A stretch of 64,000 nt of DNA from Clostridia bacterium (GTDB lineage Bacteria > Bacillota > Clostridia > Oscillospirales > Acutalibacteraceae): assembly GCA_017435385.1 (NCBI GenBank), contig JAFSFB010000016.1, positions 186,001 through 250,000 on the forward strand, in the 5' to 3' direction. The notes under the pieces are model-generated. The model made no database searches. It was not told the origin of the DNA and saw only the letters and a list, made by a program, of their open reading frames with translations. A program made the position numbers and the translations under genes. Shown here piece after piece: positions 1 to 10,332 of the stretch; the first letter of the stretch is position 1, and every line of letters starts with the position of its first letter.

Positions 1-2465
1 GCACCCGTAAGACCGTTTACAAACTTAACGCTGTAAACATTCTTTGACCAGAAAGCCTTGATCTCTGTATCTTCACCGGGCATTGTTTCGGGAAGCTTGG
101 TATCCCAACCGATGAATGTATAACCTTCCTTGGATGTTGCGTTTGCGCCGGGAAGCTTATCCTTGATGTTTTCTCCATAGAGAGCCGTGATGGATTCGAT
201 GGGTGTTCCGCCGTCAGTATTGAAGGAAAGAACATATTCGCCCTTTACATAAACTGCGTTGAAAACAAGGTCTTCCTTGTCAACGATCTGGCTCGTGGGA
301 TCGGGATCCCACATCTTGAATACATATCCTGTCTTATCCTCAGGATCTTCCTGGGGAACAACGACTTCCTTGCCGCTTTCGATCTCATATTCGTCGTAAA
401 CCTCACCGTCAACGAGGAACGTTACCTTATAAAGATTTGCATCCTCTGCAGCAACGAGAGTTACGTCTTCTTCAAGATTGAAGGGGAACTCAACTGCAAC
501 ACCGTTTTCAAATGTCCATGCGTCTGCCTTGTAACCGTCGGGAACATATGCATCCGTGATTTCTGTATTGTATGCAAAGGCTTCCTTGGAAATTTCGTTG
601 CCATTGCTGTCAACGAACTTAACGGTATAGTTGCTTGCGTTATAAATTGCCTTGAAGGTTGCATCCTCAGTTACCGTTGCGGGAAGCTCTTCATCCCAGC
701 AAGAGAACTCGTGACCCTTCAGCACGGGAATCTCCTTGAACTCTGCAGGAGTGTCGCCGTATTTATAAACAAAGCTCTTGGTTTTTGAGTTGTCTGCAAA
801 AGCACCTTCAGCGGCATCAAAAACAAATGTATAAACGCTGTCGGTATACATGGGATAGATGTTCAGGTCTTTATTGGGCATTACGGAAGGAACATCAACC
901 TTTTCGGTTTCGCTTGTTGACCAACCGATGAAATCCTTGCCGGGAACCTTGGGGATTCCGCCTTCAACAGCAGTAAATCCGGGGATTTCCTGACCGTAAT
1001 AGAGCTGCATCTCATCCTTCTGTGCTCCGTTGTTATCGGTGTAATGATATGTTGCCTTATATTGTTTTCTTGCAAAATATGCTCTGAGGATCGTTGAGTT
1101 GTCTGCACTGACCGCTCCGTCAAGAATGTTTTCCTTCTTCTCGTCAAGAACAAAGCCCTCGGGAGTGTCTGTTAATTCAATTTTAACGATCTCCCCTGCC
1201 TTCTCTGTAATGCGCTGAGAAAAAGGCTTTTCGGGATAGGTTCCGTCGGGATTCATCTGGTAAACTTCATATGTGTAATATGTGTTGACCTGTGACTCGC
1301 CCCAAACGGCATAGAGAGTGATATCATCATAATCATAGAGCATGCCCATATAGTCTGTGGTCGAGAGGACCTCGCCGCCCTTTGTGAGCGACCAGCCTAA
1401 AAGAGTCTTGCCCTTATCGTTAAGAGGAGAAACTCCTGAAGGATCAACTTTGTCTCTTCCGATAATGCCTGACTTCGTTGATGTTTCAAGGTTGCCCTCA
1501 AAATAACCGCCTTCTTCGGTTACGGCATCAAATACAACATTGCCGAAAACGCTGAGGTAAGCGGGAGTCGATGATGCATAAATATCATTCGAGCCCATGG
1601 GAATACCGTCATAGTAGCTGGTGCTGCCGAGAGGATATTCGGGAATGTCAACAAGACCGATAGCTCTGGATTCCTCGGTGATGTTCTTATGGTTTGCAAA
1701 CTCGATGGGAGTTTTTGCAAAGCCCTTGTTACCGGGAGTCGTAACATAGGAATCGTCGTTGACTACAAACTCAAGCTCGAAGATCCAGTCTTCGGAATCG
1801 AGAGCTGCAGCTCCCTTGCCCGAAAGAAGAACCGTCGTTGTGATGAGGTTCTTGGCGATAGTCTTTCCGTCTTCCGCATAGAAGAAGTTGCTGGGAACAT
1901 AGTATGATTCCGTTTCTGTTTCACCATCGGTTACAACACCGGGAAGAACGAAATAGCTCTGATCACCTCTGAGCTTGTTATAGTTATAGGGGTTCGACTT
2001 ATAGCCGCCTGCTTCGTTACCCGAAATGTTGAGTCCGTTTGAATAAGAATCGTTTGTCTTAACGGCGAAGGGGCTTGATTCTGAATAGTTGACGCTGAAG
2101 AATCTTGCGTCAAACAACGTCGCCGTTGTGATCGATGAATAAACGGGATAATCGGTTCCGACAAAGAATCTTGCTTTGACAGTTTCACCGGGAGCAGCCT
2201 TATCGGTTTCAACCCATTCAAAAACGTCATCGCTTTCCTTATCGGGCGTTTCCATGCCGGCGGTCTGAACCTTACGGAAGAACTTATACGAAAAATCGAT
2301 TGCGTTCGATCCGTCATCAGTACCGATGGTTCCGTCGGAATTCATGTGAGTATAATACTCAACATTTTCCGTGTCGCCGTTGGCTGCAAAGCCCATAACG
2401 GACATGGTGCTGAAGATCATTGCAAAGGCAAGAACCAATGCCAATGATTTCCTAAAGAGTGTCAT
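1..2465 (-). CDS. Secreted InlB B-repeat (Listeria-Bacteroides repeat) protein, C-terminus outside window
   Basis: The reading frame is open from the start at 2465 to the left edge, giving 821 visible codons. Two in-frame ATGs lie at 2471 and 2465. The second is chosen because GGAGG sits 8 nt before it; the first would be only 2-3 nt away. Residues 1-28 form a signal peptide with a basic start, a long hydrophobic core and an AxA-like end. The first 270 or so residues look like a cohesin/adhesin-type beta domain, which is inference. After that come repeated modules of about 65-75 residues with the GW or FxxWD core and YxVxF strands of the Listeria-Bacteroides (Flg_new/InlB B) repeat, at least six in the window. 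Such repeats occur in cell-surface adhesins of Firmicutes. Any anchoring signal is off the window. Function beyond surface exposure is unknown. Confidence 0.85.
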   Translation of the reverse strand, partial: MTLFRKSLALVLAFAMIFSTMSVMGFAANGDTENVEYYTHMNSDGTIGTDDGSNAIDFSYKFFRKVQTAGMETPDKESDDVFEWVETDKAAPGETVKARFFVGTDYPVYSSITTATLFDARFFSVNYSESSPFAVKTNDSYSNGLNISGNEAGGYKSNPYNYNKLRGDQSYFVLPGVVTDGETETESYYVPSNFFYAEDGKTIAKNLITTTVLLSGKGAAALDSEDWIFELEFVVNDDSYVTTPGNKGFAKTPIEFANHKNITEESRAIGLVDIPEYPLGSTSYYDGIPMGSNDIYASSTPAYLSVFGNVVFDAVTEEGGYFEGNLETSTKSGIIGRDKVDPSGVSPLNDKGKTLLGWSLTKGGEVLSTTDYMGMLYDYDDITLYAVWGESQVNTYYTYEVYQMNPDGTYPEKPFSQRITEKAGEIVKIELTDTPEGFVLDEKKENILDGAVSADNSTILRAYFARKQYKATYHYTDNNGAQKDEMQLYYGQEIPGFTAVEGGIPKVPGKDFIGWSTSETEKVDVPSVMPNKDLNIYPMYTDSVYTFVFDAAEGAFADNSKTKSFVYKYGDTPAEFKEIPVLKGHEFSCWDEELPATVTEDATFKAIYNASNYTVKFVDSNGNEISKEAFAYNTEITDAYVPDGYKADAWTFENGVAVEFPFNLEEDVTLVAAEDANLYKVTFLVDGEVYDEYEIESGKEVVVPQEDPEDKTGYVFKMWDPDPTSQIVDKEDLVFNAVYVKGEYVLSFNTDGGTPIESITALYGENIKDKLPGANATSKEGYTFIGWDTKLPETMPGEDTEIKAFWSKNVYSVKFVNGLTG

Positions 2466-2528
2466 ATGCATTTCCTCCTTGAACACTTATGAAAGCTATT
2501 TTGCAGACACTTTCATATAATACAAGTC

Positions 2529-2557
2529 ATTTTAACATATCGGATGGAATTTTTCAA
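2529..2557 (-). promoter_or_regulatory. Sigma-A promoter for the InlB-repeat gene
   Basis: On the minus strand there is TTGAAA (2557-2552), a 17-nt spacer and TAAAAT (2534-2529). The predicted transcription start is near 2522, giving a leader of about 57 nt before the ATG at 2465. Confidence 0.65.
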
Positions 2558-2655
2558 GCTTTTTTTAATATAATATTATAATAATATATAGCATTTTTTC
2601 AGACAATATCTGTGAATTGTCATAACTTTTTATTTGTCGGATATGTTGATTTCTG

Positions 2656-2700
2656 TAAAAGAAAAAAGGCCCGTCCGGGCATTACGCCCGAACAAGCCCT
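2656..2700 (-). terminator. Rho-independent terminator of the sugar symporter gene
   Basis: A 15-bp stem (2666-2680 with 2686-2700, including G-U pairs) with loop GTAAT is followed on the minus strand by a T-rich run. It begins about 20 nt after the symporter stop codon. Confidence 0.85.
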
Positions 2701-2719
2701 GTTCTCATTTATTTCCGGA

Positions 2720-4240
2720 TCATCCGTTTTGTTCTCCGACGGAACCCGAGTCAACGCTCTTTGCGGCTCTGATCTTTGCAAGCTCATACATCATCGTATC
2801 TCTTGTCTGCCCGTGAACATTGAAGAAGAGAAGAGAAACGCCCTTCATGAATCGTCCGATAGCGGGAGCAAGCGCAAAAACGGTCCAGATGCCTGCAAGC
2901 ATTCCGGGATCGGTCTGGGGAACCTGAATTCCGTTGGCATCGATAAGAGGAACATAATGAATTGCCGCAACGGCAAGAGCACTTATCATCTTCGCCGCCG
3001 CATCGGAAATGAGCTTGAAATAGCTCATCGCCGCAGTTATCGTCGCTTCATTACGCACGCCCGACTTCCACTCAACATAGTCATAGAGATCACCGTTGAG
3101 AGCCGTGCTGCAATATCTCTGAATGCTGTTGAGAGATCCGCAGAAGGTCAGAGCTATAATGATCCAGATAAGGTTGAGGATAAAGTGATCCTCGCCGAAC
3201 GGTTTATAGCCGACGATCCACATAATGAAATAGCAAATACCGCAGAACATGTAGCTGCCCGCCGCAAGATTTCTCAGCCCGAATTTCTTGGTAAGCTTCG
3301 GTGCAAGAGGAAGAACGAAATAGCTGGGAAGCCCCGTGAAAAGACCAGCGATCGTACCGTAAGACAGTCTGCCCATGCAGTTGAGCCAGAAGAAATCCTC
3401 GACCATGGTTCCCGTTCCCTTGCCGACAGCAAAGAAATTCTTGATCAGAAGAACCCACATGGGGCGGCAGGTGCCGATGGACTTGATGGTCTGAACAAGA
3501 CCCATCTGATTCATTTCCTGCCTTGTCGACAGAGGCATTCTTTCTTTAAGAGAGAAGAAGCCGTAGGTTCTGAAAATAATGACGCAGATAACGAAAACTA
3601 TTGCGCCGCCCGTATAAACATTTCTCGAGCCGACTCCGAGAATCTGCGGAAGGAAGTCAACAACAACGCCCGAGAACAGCGACGGGATCCATACGCCGAC
3701 AAGGTCAGCATATGCGTCGGTTGCAATCAGCCTGTTACGCTCGATCGGATTCGGCGTTATGTTGAAAAGAATTATCTGGTAGCTCGTGTCATAGAACGAT
3801 TTTGCTATTGAACCTATGTAATTGAATACAAGGAACGAAACAAAAAGGCTCGCCTGTGACATCGATGACGGAAGAAGCCAAGGAGAAAGCGAGGCAAACA
3901 CCCAGAAAGGAAGCGTGAGAATGATATAAGGTCTGACTCTTCCCCAACGGGTTCTCGTTCTGTCGATGATAAGCCCCGAAACGGCGTTATCGACCGTATC
4001 GGCGATGAAGCTGACGGTTTCGGCAAGACCCCATGTTTTGGCGTTGATCCCGAGGAACTGTGTCGCAAAGAAGAAAAGCTTCTTGCTGAAGGTGTTCCAC
4101 ATGGTGTCACCCATACCCGAAAGAATATATGCAACATAATGCTTGGGACTGAGGTAGTTTTTGTTCTGATTGTTAAACTGACGGAGAACCGCATCTCCGT
4201 CAGCGGCAGAGCTGCTGACAGCCTTTATTTCTTCAGCCAA
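2720..4240 (-). CDS. GPH-family (glycoside-pentoside-hexuronide) cation symporter, MFS_2
   Basis: The protein is about 506 residues of polytopic membrane type with roughly 12 hydrophobic segments. Near residues 90-110 it shows the GPH hallmark: a D-N-A-V-S-G-x-x-I-D-R-T run followed by RxGRxRPY. The family imports oligosaccharides, glycosides or pentosides with Na+ or H+; the substrate here cannot be told. Start choice: an ATG exists at 4270, but no ribosome site precedes it and it would lie almost on the predicted transcription start. A TTG at 4240 has GGAGAG 8 nt upstream and is preferred; with the ATG the protein would be 516 residues. The C-terminus carries a charged tail. The upstream gene is a phosphoesterase separated by a terminator, so the symporter is probably transcribed alone. 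Confidence 0.85.
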   Translation of the reverse strand: MAEEIKAVSSSAADGDAVLRQFNNQNKNYLSPKHYVAYILSGMGDTMWNTFSKKLFFFATQFLGINAKTWGLAETVSFIADTVDNAVSGLIIDRTRTRWGRVRPYIILTLPFWVFASLSPWLLPSSMSQASLFVSFLVFNYIGSIAKSFYDTSYQIILFNITPNPIERNRLIATDAYADLVGVWIPSLFSGVVVDFLPQILGVGSRNVYTGGAIVFVICVIIFRTYGFFSLKERMPLSTRQEMNQMGLVQTIKSIGTCRPMWVLLIKNFFAVGKGTGTMVEDFFWLNCMGRLSYGTIAGLFTGLPSYFVLPLAPKLTKKFGLRNLAAGSYMFCGICYFIMWIVGYKPFGEDHFILNLIWIIIALTFCGSLNSIQRYCSTALNGDLYDYVEWKSGVRNEATITAAMSYFKLISDAAAKMISALAVAAIHYVPLIDANGIQVPQTDPGMLAGIWTVFALAPAIGRFMKGVSLLFFNVHGQTRDTMMYELAKIRAAKSVDSGSVGEQNG

Positions 4241-4278
4241 AACATTCACTCTCCGTTTCTTTTTATCCATAATGAATT

Positions 4279-4307
4279 ATTTTAATATAATTCGCAAAAA
4301 AAATCAA
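4279..4307 (-). promoter_or_regulatory. Possible promoter of the GPH symporter, overlapping the upstream terminator
   Basis: TTGATT (4307-4302), a 17-nt spacer and TAAAAT (4284-4279) on the minus strand. The -35 lies in the 3' arm and T-tract of the terminator of the preceding phosphoesterase gene. Predicted start near 4272. Confidence 0.45.
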
Positions 4308-4339
4308 GCGAATTGCATAAAAAACGCAAATCGCTTGAT
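4296..4339 (-). terminator. Terminator of the calcineurin-like phosphoesterase gene
   Basis: ATCAAGCG...CGCTTGAT hairpin (4303-4339) followed on the minus strand by eight Ts (4303-4296). It starts about 20 nt after the stop at 4360. Confidence 0.8.
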
Positions 4340-4359
4340 ATATATAGCTTTTACCGTGT

Positions 4360-5571
4360 TCAGATCTTGACCGTGCCGCTTACAAGAGGCTTTTTGCAAC
4401 GGGTTTTCCAGAAGCTGTTGGCATAGATTTCAACTCTGTATTCTCCGCTTTCAAGACCGTCAAACGAAACGCTGAGCTTCTCGGGCATATTATAAAAATA
4501 ATACTCGCTCCAGATCGTTGCGTTGCGAACGGTAACTCCGTTCATATCCTTGAGATAGACATTATAGTCATCAACATATTCCTCTTCGACCTTAGCCTGA
4601 GGGAACTCAACTGTAAAGCTATCTGCCTTTACATCTTTGATTTCGACAACGCTGTCATCCTCGAACCACGGAGCCTTTTCCGTTCTGTAACGGGCATCGG
4701 TATAGAGGTAGCTGTCAACATCCCATGCGGAATCGATCTTCCATGTGAAGGGGAAGAAATTATCCGTGATGAGGTCATAGGGATAGATCCTGACTCTGCC
4801 CTCAGCATCTGCCTCAACAATAAGCATCTGAGCGGCATTGTCATCGTTGGGGGGAATCGTTCCGTAGATCTTGTCAAATTCATCAAGCTCAAAATAGCTG
4901 AGCGTACCTGTTCCGAGGCATGTGAAATGACGCTGATGAATCGAACGGGGATCGTTTATCGGAGCGTGGGAATGACCTGAAAAATCAATGATCTGGGGAT
5001 AATTCATCAGAATTGCAGTCAGCTCATCCTCGCCCCAGTTTGCGCTTCCGTAAACGGTTCCCATGATATGGGGATGCTGGAAGAAGAAAATCGGGCGTTT
5101 CGGATCGTCTTTTGCGGCTTTTTTAAGCTCCTGAGCAACCCACTCCTGCTTTTTTTCGTCGAAATGGCAACCGTTCGTGCAGGTAACGCTGATAAAATGA
5201 TAACCGTTGATAACCTTGTGAGAATCGGGCTCTGCGCCGAATATCTCTGCAAATTTCTGCAGAGCTGCCTCCTCTCCTTCCGAGCCGAATTCATGGCTTG
5301 CAAGAGAAAGCGTATAGTCGGTTCCGGGCTTCAGATTGCTGTCAAGAGTATCCTTGAAGGCGAGCATCTGTGCTCTTGTTCCGCTGTTTGCAAAATCGCC
5401 GACAACATAAAGCGCATCCAGTTTGTTATAGCTCTCCTTTTCACTGAGAGCATAAGCAGTTCTTATCGCCTGCTGCATTCTGTCACGCTCAACGGTATGC
5501 TCGTCTTTATAGTGAACATCGCTGACAACCATAAATCTGAGTACGGGTTCAAAGTTTTTGTCAAATCCCAT
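4360..5571 (-). CDS. Calcineurin-like metallophosphoesterase with C-terminal beta domain
   Basis: A 403-residue protein without signal peptide. Metal-binding motifs in order: SDVHYKD (residues 17-23), VVGDF (about 56), an ASHEF motif (about 91) where the family normally has GNHD or GNHE, QHPH (about 165) and GHSH (about 197). These are the blocks of the class III/Icc-type phosphoesterase fold. The change of the GNHD/E Asn to Ser is unusual, because that Asn normally ligands one metal. The last 100 residues look like a beta-sandwich. The ribosome site GGAG is about 11 nt before the ATG, a rather long spacing. It is flanked by terminators on both sides and so is probably monocistronic. Substrate unknown. 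Confidence 0.8.
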   Translation of the reverse strand: MGFDKNFEPVLRFMVVSDVHYKDEHTVERDRMQQAIRTAYALSEKESYNKLDALYVVGDFANSGTRAQMLAFKDTLDSNLKPGTDYTLSLASHEFGSEGEEAALQKFAEIFGAEPDSHKVINGYHFISVTCTNGCHFDEKKQEWVAQELKKAAKDDPKRPIFFFQHPHIMGTVYGSANWGEDELTAILMNYPQIIDFSGHSHAPINDPRSIHQRHFTCLGTGTLSYFELDEFDKIYGTIPPNDDNAAQMLIVEADAEGRVRIYPYDLITDNFFPFTWKIDSAWDVDSYLYTDARYRTEKAPWFEDDSVVEIKDVKADSFTVEFPQAKVEEEYVDDYNVYLKDMNGVTVRNATIWSEYYFYNMPEKLSVSFDGLESGEYRVEIYANSFWKTRCKKPLVSGTVKI

Positions 5572-5633
5572 GTAAAGTCATTCTCCTTTACAGCACAGCT
5601 TTTCTGTAACAAACGCTGTGTCCGTTATAATTC

Positions 5634-5676
5634 AAAAAAACGGTGCATTATCAAGGCTTTTCATGATAATGCACCG
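5634..5676 (-). terminator. Terminator of the PPC-domain gene
   Basis: A perfect 13-bp stem with arms at 5641-5653 and 5664-5676, followed on the minus strand by seven Ts (5640-5634). Confidence 0.9.
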
Positions 5677-5718
5677 CCGTTCAACTAAGTGTTTTCAGCC
5701 GATTTCCTGAAATCGGAA

Positions 5719-7092
5719 TCAGCCCATTGATGAGAAAAGAGCAACAATGCTTGCAACGATATCCTTAACGATCTGAATAAAGTCGATCTTGCCGATCCAG
5801 CTTGCAAAGTTATCAAGGAAAGTCTTCCACTTGATTGAGTCAAGAAGCTCCTTGAAGGTCATGTTCGAGGTGTCGGCACCGTCGTTTGAAAGCTCAACGG
5901 TATAGATATTGGTGTTGAGGATGTCGCCGCCTTCAACCTTGACATAGTATTTGCCTGCATCAAGGCCCGTAAGCTCGATTTCGGCAGCCTTTGCGTTGGT
6001 TGCGGTCACGGGACCTGCAACAGCTTCGCTCTTGCCATTAAGAACGGTTACCTTCCACTGAGCATCGGTTGTGACGGTCTTGGGGTCTGCAGTAACCTTA
6101 ACTGTATACTTTGTCTTTGCAGCAACATCAATTGCATAGAAGTCAACGTCGTTCTTGTCAAAAACGGAGCTGTAGAGCTTGCCGCCTTCCTTGAGAGCAG
6201 TTGCAAAAGCAGCAACATCGTTATATTCTGCTTCTGAATTTGCATCCTCAACATAAACAACATAAAGCTTATAGCCGCCTTCTGTGCCTGTTACGGAAAG
6301 ATAGAATTCAGAATCGCCTGCAACGCCGATCGTGGGGCTCTTGACGGTTGCATCATCCTTGGAAACCTCAAACTTGCCGAACTTCTTCCACTCGGTCAGA
6401 CCTGTGCTGCCTTCGGAATAGGTTTCAAGCTCAACGGCATATTCGCCCTTGAAGTTTGCATCGTTTTCAACGAAAACATAGAGGTAGCCGGGCTTAGCGA
6501 TATCAAACTTATAGTAGTCAACATCGGATGCACCTGCAGGAATCGTGCCGACATACTTCTTGAGGCTTGTCTTTGTTGAAAGCTCGATTTCGGTTGCATC
6601 TTCGGTTGTGTCGTTTGCTTCATACTCGCTGAGAGCATCTTCGTTAACGCTGACGGAGATCTTGTACTCAACTGTCGAATCGCAGACTGTGCCCTTGGTC
6701 ATCTTGACAAAATACTTGCCTGCAACGGCACCGAATGCGGGAGAAGAAACGGAAGCAGCATTTGCAGCAACATCAAATGTTGCAAGAACCTTGCCGTCCT
6801 CGTCGGAAATCTCAACAGTAAAATATGTACCGATTGCTTCTTCCTTAGCTTCGTGGTCAACCGTTACGGTGATAAGACCGTCCTTAGCGGTTGTGAAAGC
6901 AAAGAAGTCAACATCCTCTGAGCTGTTGATCTTACCTGTTACATTGTCGCCGACAGCAAAAGCATCTGCGCCCGAAGCAACGCCGTTGGTTGAATCTGCT
7001 TCTGTTACATCAGCCGCAAAAGCAACTGAAACGAAGCTCATGCACATGACGAGAGCCATTACTACAGCAAGAAATGATTTGAACTTTTTCAT
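5719..7092 (-). CDS. Secreted protein with PPC-like (pre-peptidase C-terminal) domains
   Basis: The start is the ATG at 7092, preceded by AGGAGG 7-8 nt upstream; the frame is open further up but without a better start. It gives 457 residues. Residues 1-26 form a signal peptide ending VAFAA. The body holds three repeats of about 115 residues with the PPC signature (VxGxI...DxDFFxF, then GxYxVxV/KVxG), seen around residues 40-150, 160-270 and 280-390. PPC domains are beta-sandwiches found in secreted proteins, often next to peptidases, but no catalytic domain is present here. The last 45 residues change character: a W-rich amphipathic segment, then a hydrophobic helix ending in SSMG, with no LPxTG motif. 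Role unknown; probably wall- or membrane-associated. Confidence 0.82.
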   Translation of the reverse strand: MKKFKSFLAVVMALVMCMSFVSVAFAADVTEADSTNGVASGADAFAVGDNVTGKINSSEDVDFFAFTTAKDGLITVTVDHEAKEEAIGTYFTVEISDEDGKVLATFDVAANAASVSSPAFGAVAGKYFVKMTKGTVCDSTVEYKISVSVNEDALSEYEANDTTEDATEIELSTKTSLKKYVGTIPAGASDVDYYKFDIAKPGYLYVFVENDANFKGEYAVELETYSEGSTGLTEWKKFGKFEVSKDDATVKSPTIGVAGDSEFYLSVTGTEGGYKLYVVYVEDANSEAEYNDVAAFATALKEGGKLYSSVFDKNDVDFYAIDVAAKTKYTVKVTADPKTVTTDAQWKVTVLNGKSEAVAGPVTATNAKAAEIELTGLDAGKYYVKVEGGDILNTNIYTVELSNDGADTSNMTFKELLDSIKWKTFLDNFASWIGKIDFIQIVKDIVASIVALFSSMG

Positions 7093-7144
7093 TTTTTGTC
7101 CTCCTGTTTTATAAATAATTTTTAAAATGGCGATTGATAATTGG

Positions 7145-7173
7145 ATTTTATCACATTTTTTCCCGATTGTCAA
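7145..7173 (-). promoter_or_regulatory. Sigma-A promoter of the PPC-domain gene
   Basis: TTGACA (7173-7168), a 17-nt spacer and TAAAAT (7150-7145) on the minus strand. A second TTGACA lies 13 nt further up. Confidence 0.75.
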
Positions 7174-7225
7174 ACCAATATGTCAAGTAAATTATTAACA
7201 GACGGTAAATTATATCCGTATTCAT

Positions 7226-7268
7226 GAAAAAAATAAGTGCGACAGCCGAAAACGGTGCCGCACTTATT
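7226..7268 (-). terminator. Terminator of groES-groEL
   Basis: AATAAGTGCG...CGCACTTATT hairpin (7232-7268) followed on the minus strand by a T-run (7232-7226), just after the groEL stop. Confidence 0.9.
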
Positions 7269-7283
7269 GAAATTTTTTTCGGA

Positions 7284-8930
<1,647 letters not shown>

Positions 8931-8938
8931 TTACCTCC

Positions 8939-9223
8939 TTATTCTACTATAGCAAGAATGTCGCTCTGACGCACGATCGTATATTCCTCTTTGTTGAGTT
9001 TTACTTCCGTGCCTGCGTATTTGCCTGTGATTACCCTGTCGCCGACCTTGACATACATTTCAACCTCTTTGCCGTCAACGATTCCGCCGGGACCGACTGC
9101 GATAACCTCTGCAACCTGCGGCTTTTCCTGAGCGGAAGGAGCAAGAATGATTCCGCTGTTTGTTGTTTCTTCAATTTCAACGAGCTTGACTACAACTCTG
9201 TCAGCAAGCGGTCTGAGTGTCAT
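8939..9223 (-). CDS. groS: 10 kDa co-chaperonin GroES
   Basis: The protein is 94 residues, starting MTLRPLADRVVVK. The mobile loop (ETTNSGIILAPSA) is around residues 17-29, and the roof-loop region GPG follows. The ATG at 9223 has GGAGG 8 nt upstream and is preferred over the ATG five codons earlier. It caps GroEL. First gene of the operon, under a HrcA/CIRCE operator. Confidence 0.97.
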   Translation of the reverse strand: MTLRPLADRVVVKLVEIEETTNSGIILAPSAQEKPQVAEVIAVGPGGIVDGKEVEMYVKVGDRVITGKYAGTEVKLNKEEYTIVRQSDILAIVE

Positions 9224-9257
9224 ATATATTACCTCCAAAAATTTAATACAGATTATT

Positions 9258-9284
9258 TTAGCACTCTTGCACCCCGAGTGCTAA
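9258..9284. promoter_or_regulatory. CIRCE operator (HrcA binding site)
   Basis: A perfect TTAGCACTC - 9 nt - GAGTGCTAA inverted repeat. It lies directly downstream of the -10 box and overlaps the expected transcription start of groES-groEL, the classic placement for HrcA repression. Confidence 0.98.
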
Positions 9285-9289
9285 TTTGT

Positions 9290-9318
9290 ATTTTAATACC
9301 ATTTTCTGAAAGTGTCAA
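9290..9318 (-). promoter_or_regulatory. Sigma-A promoter of groES-groEL
   Basis: TTGACA (9318-9313), a 17-nt spacer and TAAAAT (9295-9290) on the minus strand, immediately upstream of the CIRCE. Confidence 0.9.
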
Positions 9319-9415
9319 GATGTTTTGCCAAAATTAACAATAAAGTCATAATTTAACCGTTTACACCGCCCTCCTTTCAGGTGTTCACAGTCAATTTACA
9401 ATGTTTTAATATTTA

Positions 9416-9444
9416 TTGACTTTAAATATTCTTATTGATATAAT
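9416..9444 (+). promoter_or_regulatory. Sigma-A promoter of the GT8/TVP38/ligase operon
   Basis: TTGACT (9416-9421), a 17-nt spacer and TATAAT (9439-9444), diverging from the groES promoter about 100 nt away. Confidence 0.8.
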
Positions 9445-9492
9445 ATATAATAACTGTGCAAAAATATTCTGAATTATTACGGAGAGCGGCTT

Positions 9493-10332
9493 TTGCCGCC
9501 GATCGGAACTGCCATGAATATATTCGTTTCGCTTGATTCCAACTATATACATCCGCTCTGCGTCATGCTTTCGTCACTCGCTGAAACCAACGCAGGCAAC
9601 AGCTTCGACCTCTATGTCGCCTATTCATCGCTGACAGAGGATGATTTTTTGCGCATGGAAAAAGCCATCGGAAGCCTCAACGCAAAGATCCACAGAGTTC
9701 CCGTTGATGAAAACATTTTCGCCGGCGCACCCGTTCTCGACAGACTCAGCAAGGCGACATATTACCGCCTGCTTATCGGCGAAATCCTGCCCGAAAGCGT
9801 TGACAGACTGCTGTATCTCGATCCCGATATCGTCATCAACGGCGATCTGACGGATTTTTACAACACCGACCTCGGAGATAAGGTCATCGCAGGCTGTACG
9901 CATTTGTACGGCTTCAATAAATGGGTTAATTTTGCCCGCCTCGGCATCAGAAAAAAGAACCGCACCTGCTATGTCAATGCCGGCGTTCTTCTGATCGACC
10001 TGAAAAAATGGAGAAAAGCCGTGACTGTCAGTTCGATTCTCGGTTTTATTCAGAAAAATATAAAAATTCTGCTTCTTGCAGATCAGGATGTTATCAATGT
10101 TCTTTTCGCCGACAAGCTGATGCATGTTGACGAAAGGCTCTATAACCTCGACGAAAAAACCTTCAGATATTTCAGCGAAAAATCGCCCGCTGACAAGCGC
10201 ATCGACCTCGGATGGGTTCGCCGCAACACCGTTATCATTCATTATAACGGAAAGCAAAAGCCATGGCATGACACCGAATATAAAGGCAGACTCGGAGAAT
10301 TCTATGAACAATTCAAATCCGTCGGAAAATAA
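9493..10332 (+). CDS. Glycosyltransferase family 8 protein
   Basis: About 279 residues of GT-A fold. The domain begins at once with an NIFVSLDSNY strand. The metal-binding DxD appears as YLDPDIV near residue 110, and the C-terminal H-x-N-G-x-x-K-PW motif of family 8 lies near 260. The family are retaining transferases using UDP-galactose or UDP-glucose, typically in LPS or cell-wall polysaccharide synthesis. Two starts are possible: TTG at 9493 with GGAGAG 6 nt upstream, or ATG at 9514 with a poor ribosome site. I prefer the TTG weakly; the difference is 7 residues. A small GC hairpin (GCGGC/GCCGC) covers the TTG. The 3' end overlaps the next gene by 29 nt. Confidence 0.88.
   Translation: MPPIGTAMNIFVSLDSNYIHPLCVMLSSLAETNAGNSFDLYVAYSSLTEDDFLRMEKAIGSLNAKIHRVPVDENIFAGAPVLDRLSKATYYRLLIGEILPESVDRLLYLDPDIVINGDLTDFYNTDLGDKVIAGCTHLYGFNKWVNFARLGIRKKNRTCYVNAGVLLIDLKKWRKAVTVSSILGFIQKNIKILLLADQDVINVLFADKLMHVDERLYNLDEKTFRYFSEKSPADKRIDLGWVRRNTVIIHYNGKQKPWHDTEYKGRLGEFYEQFKSVGK

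Noticed and set aside
2612..3811. Long plus-strand open frame (399 codons) opposite the symporter gene
   Set aside because: It is antisense to a clear GPH-family gene; the predicted product is charged and without family features. It is a shadow of codon bias on the other strand.
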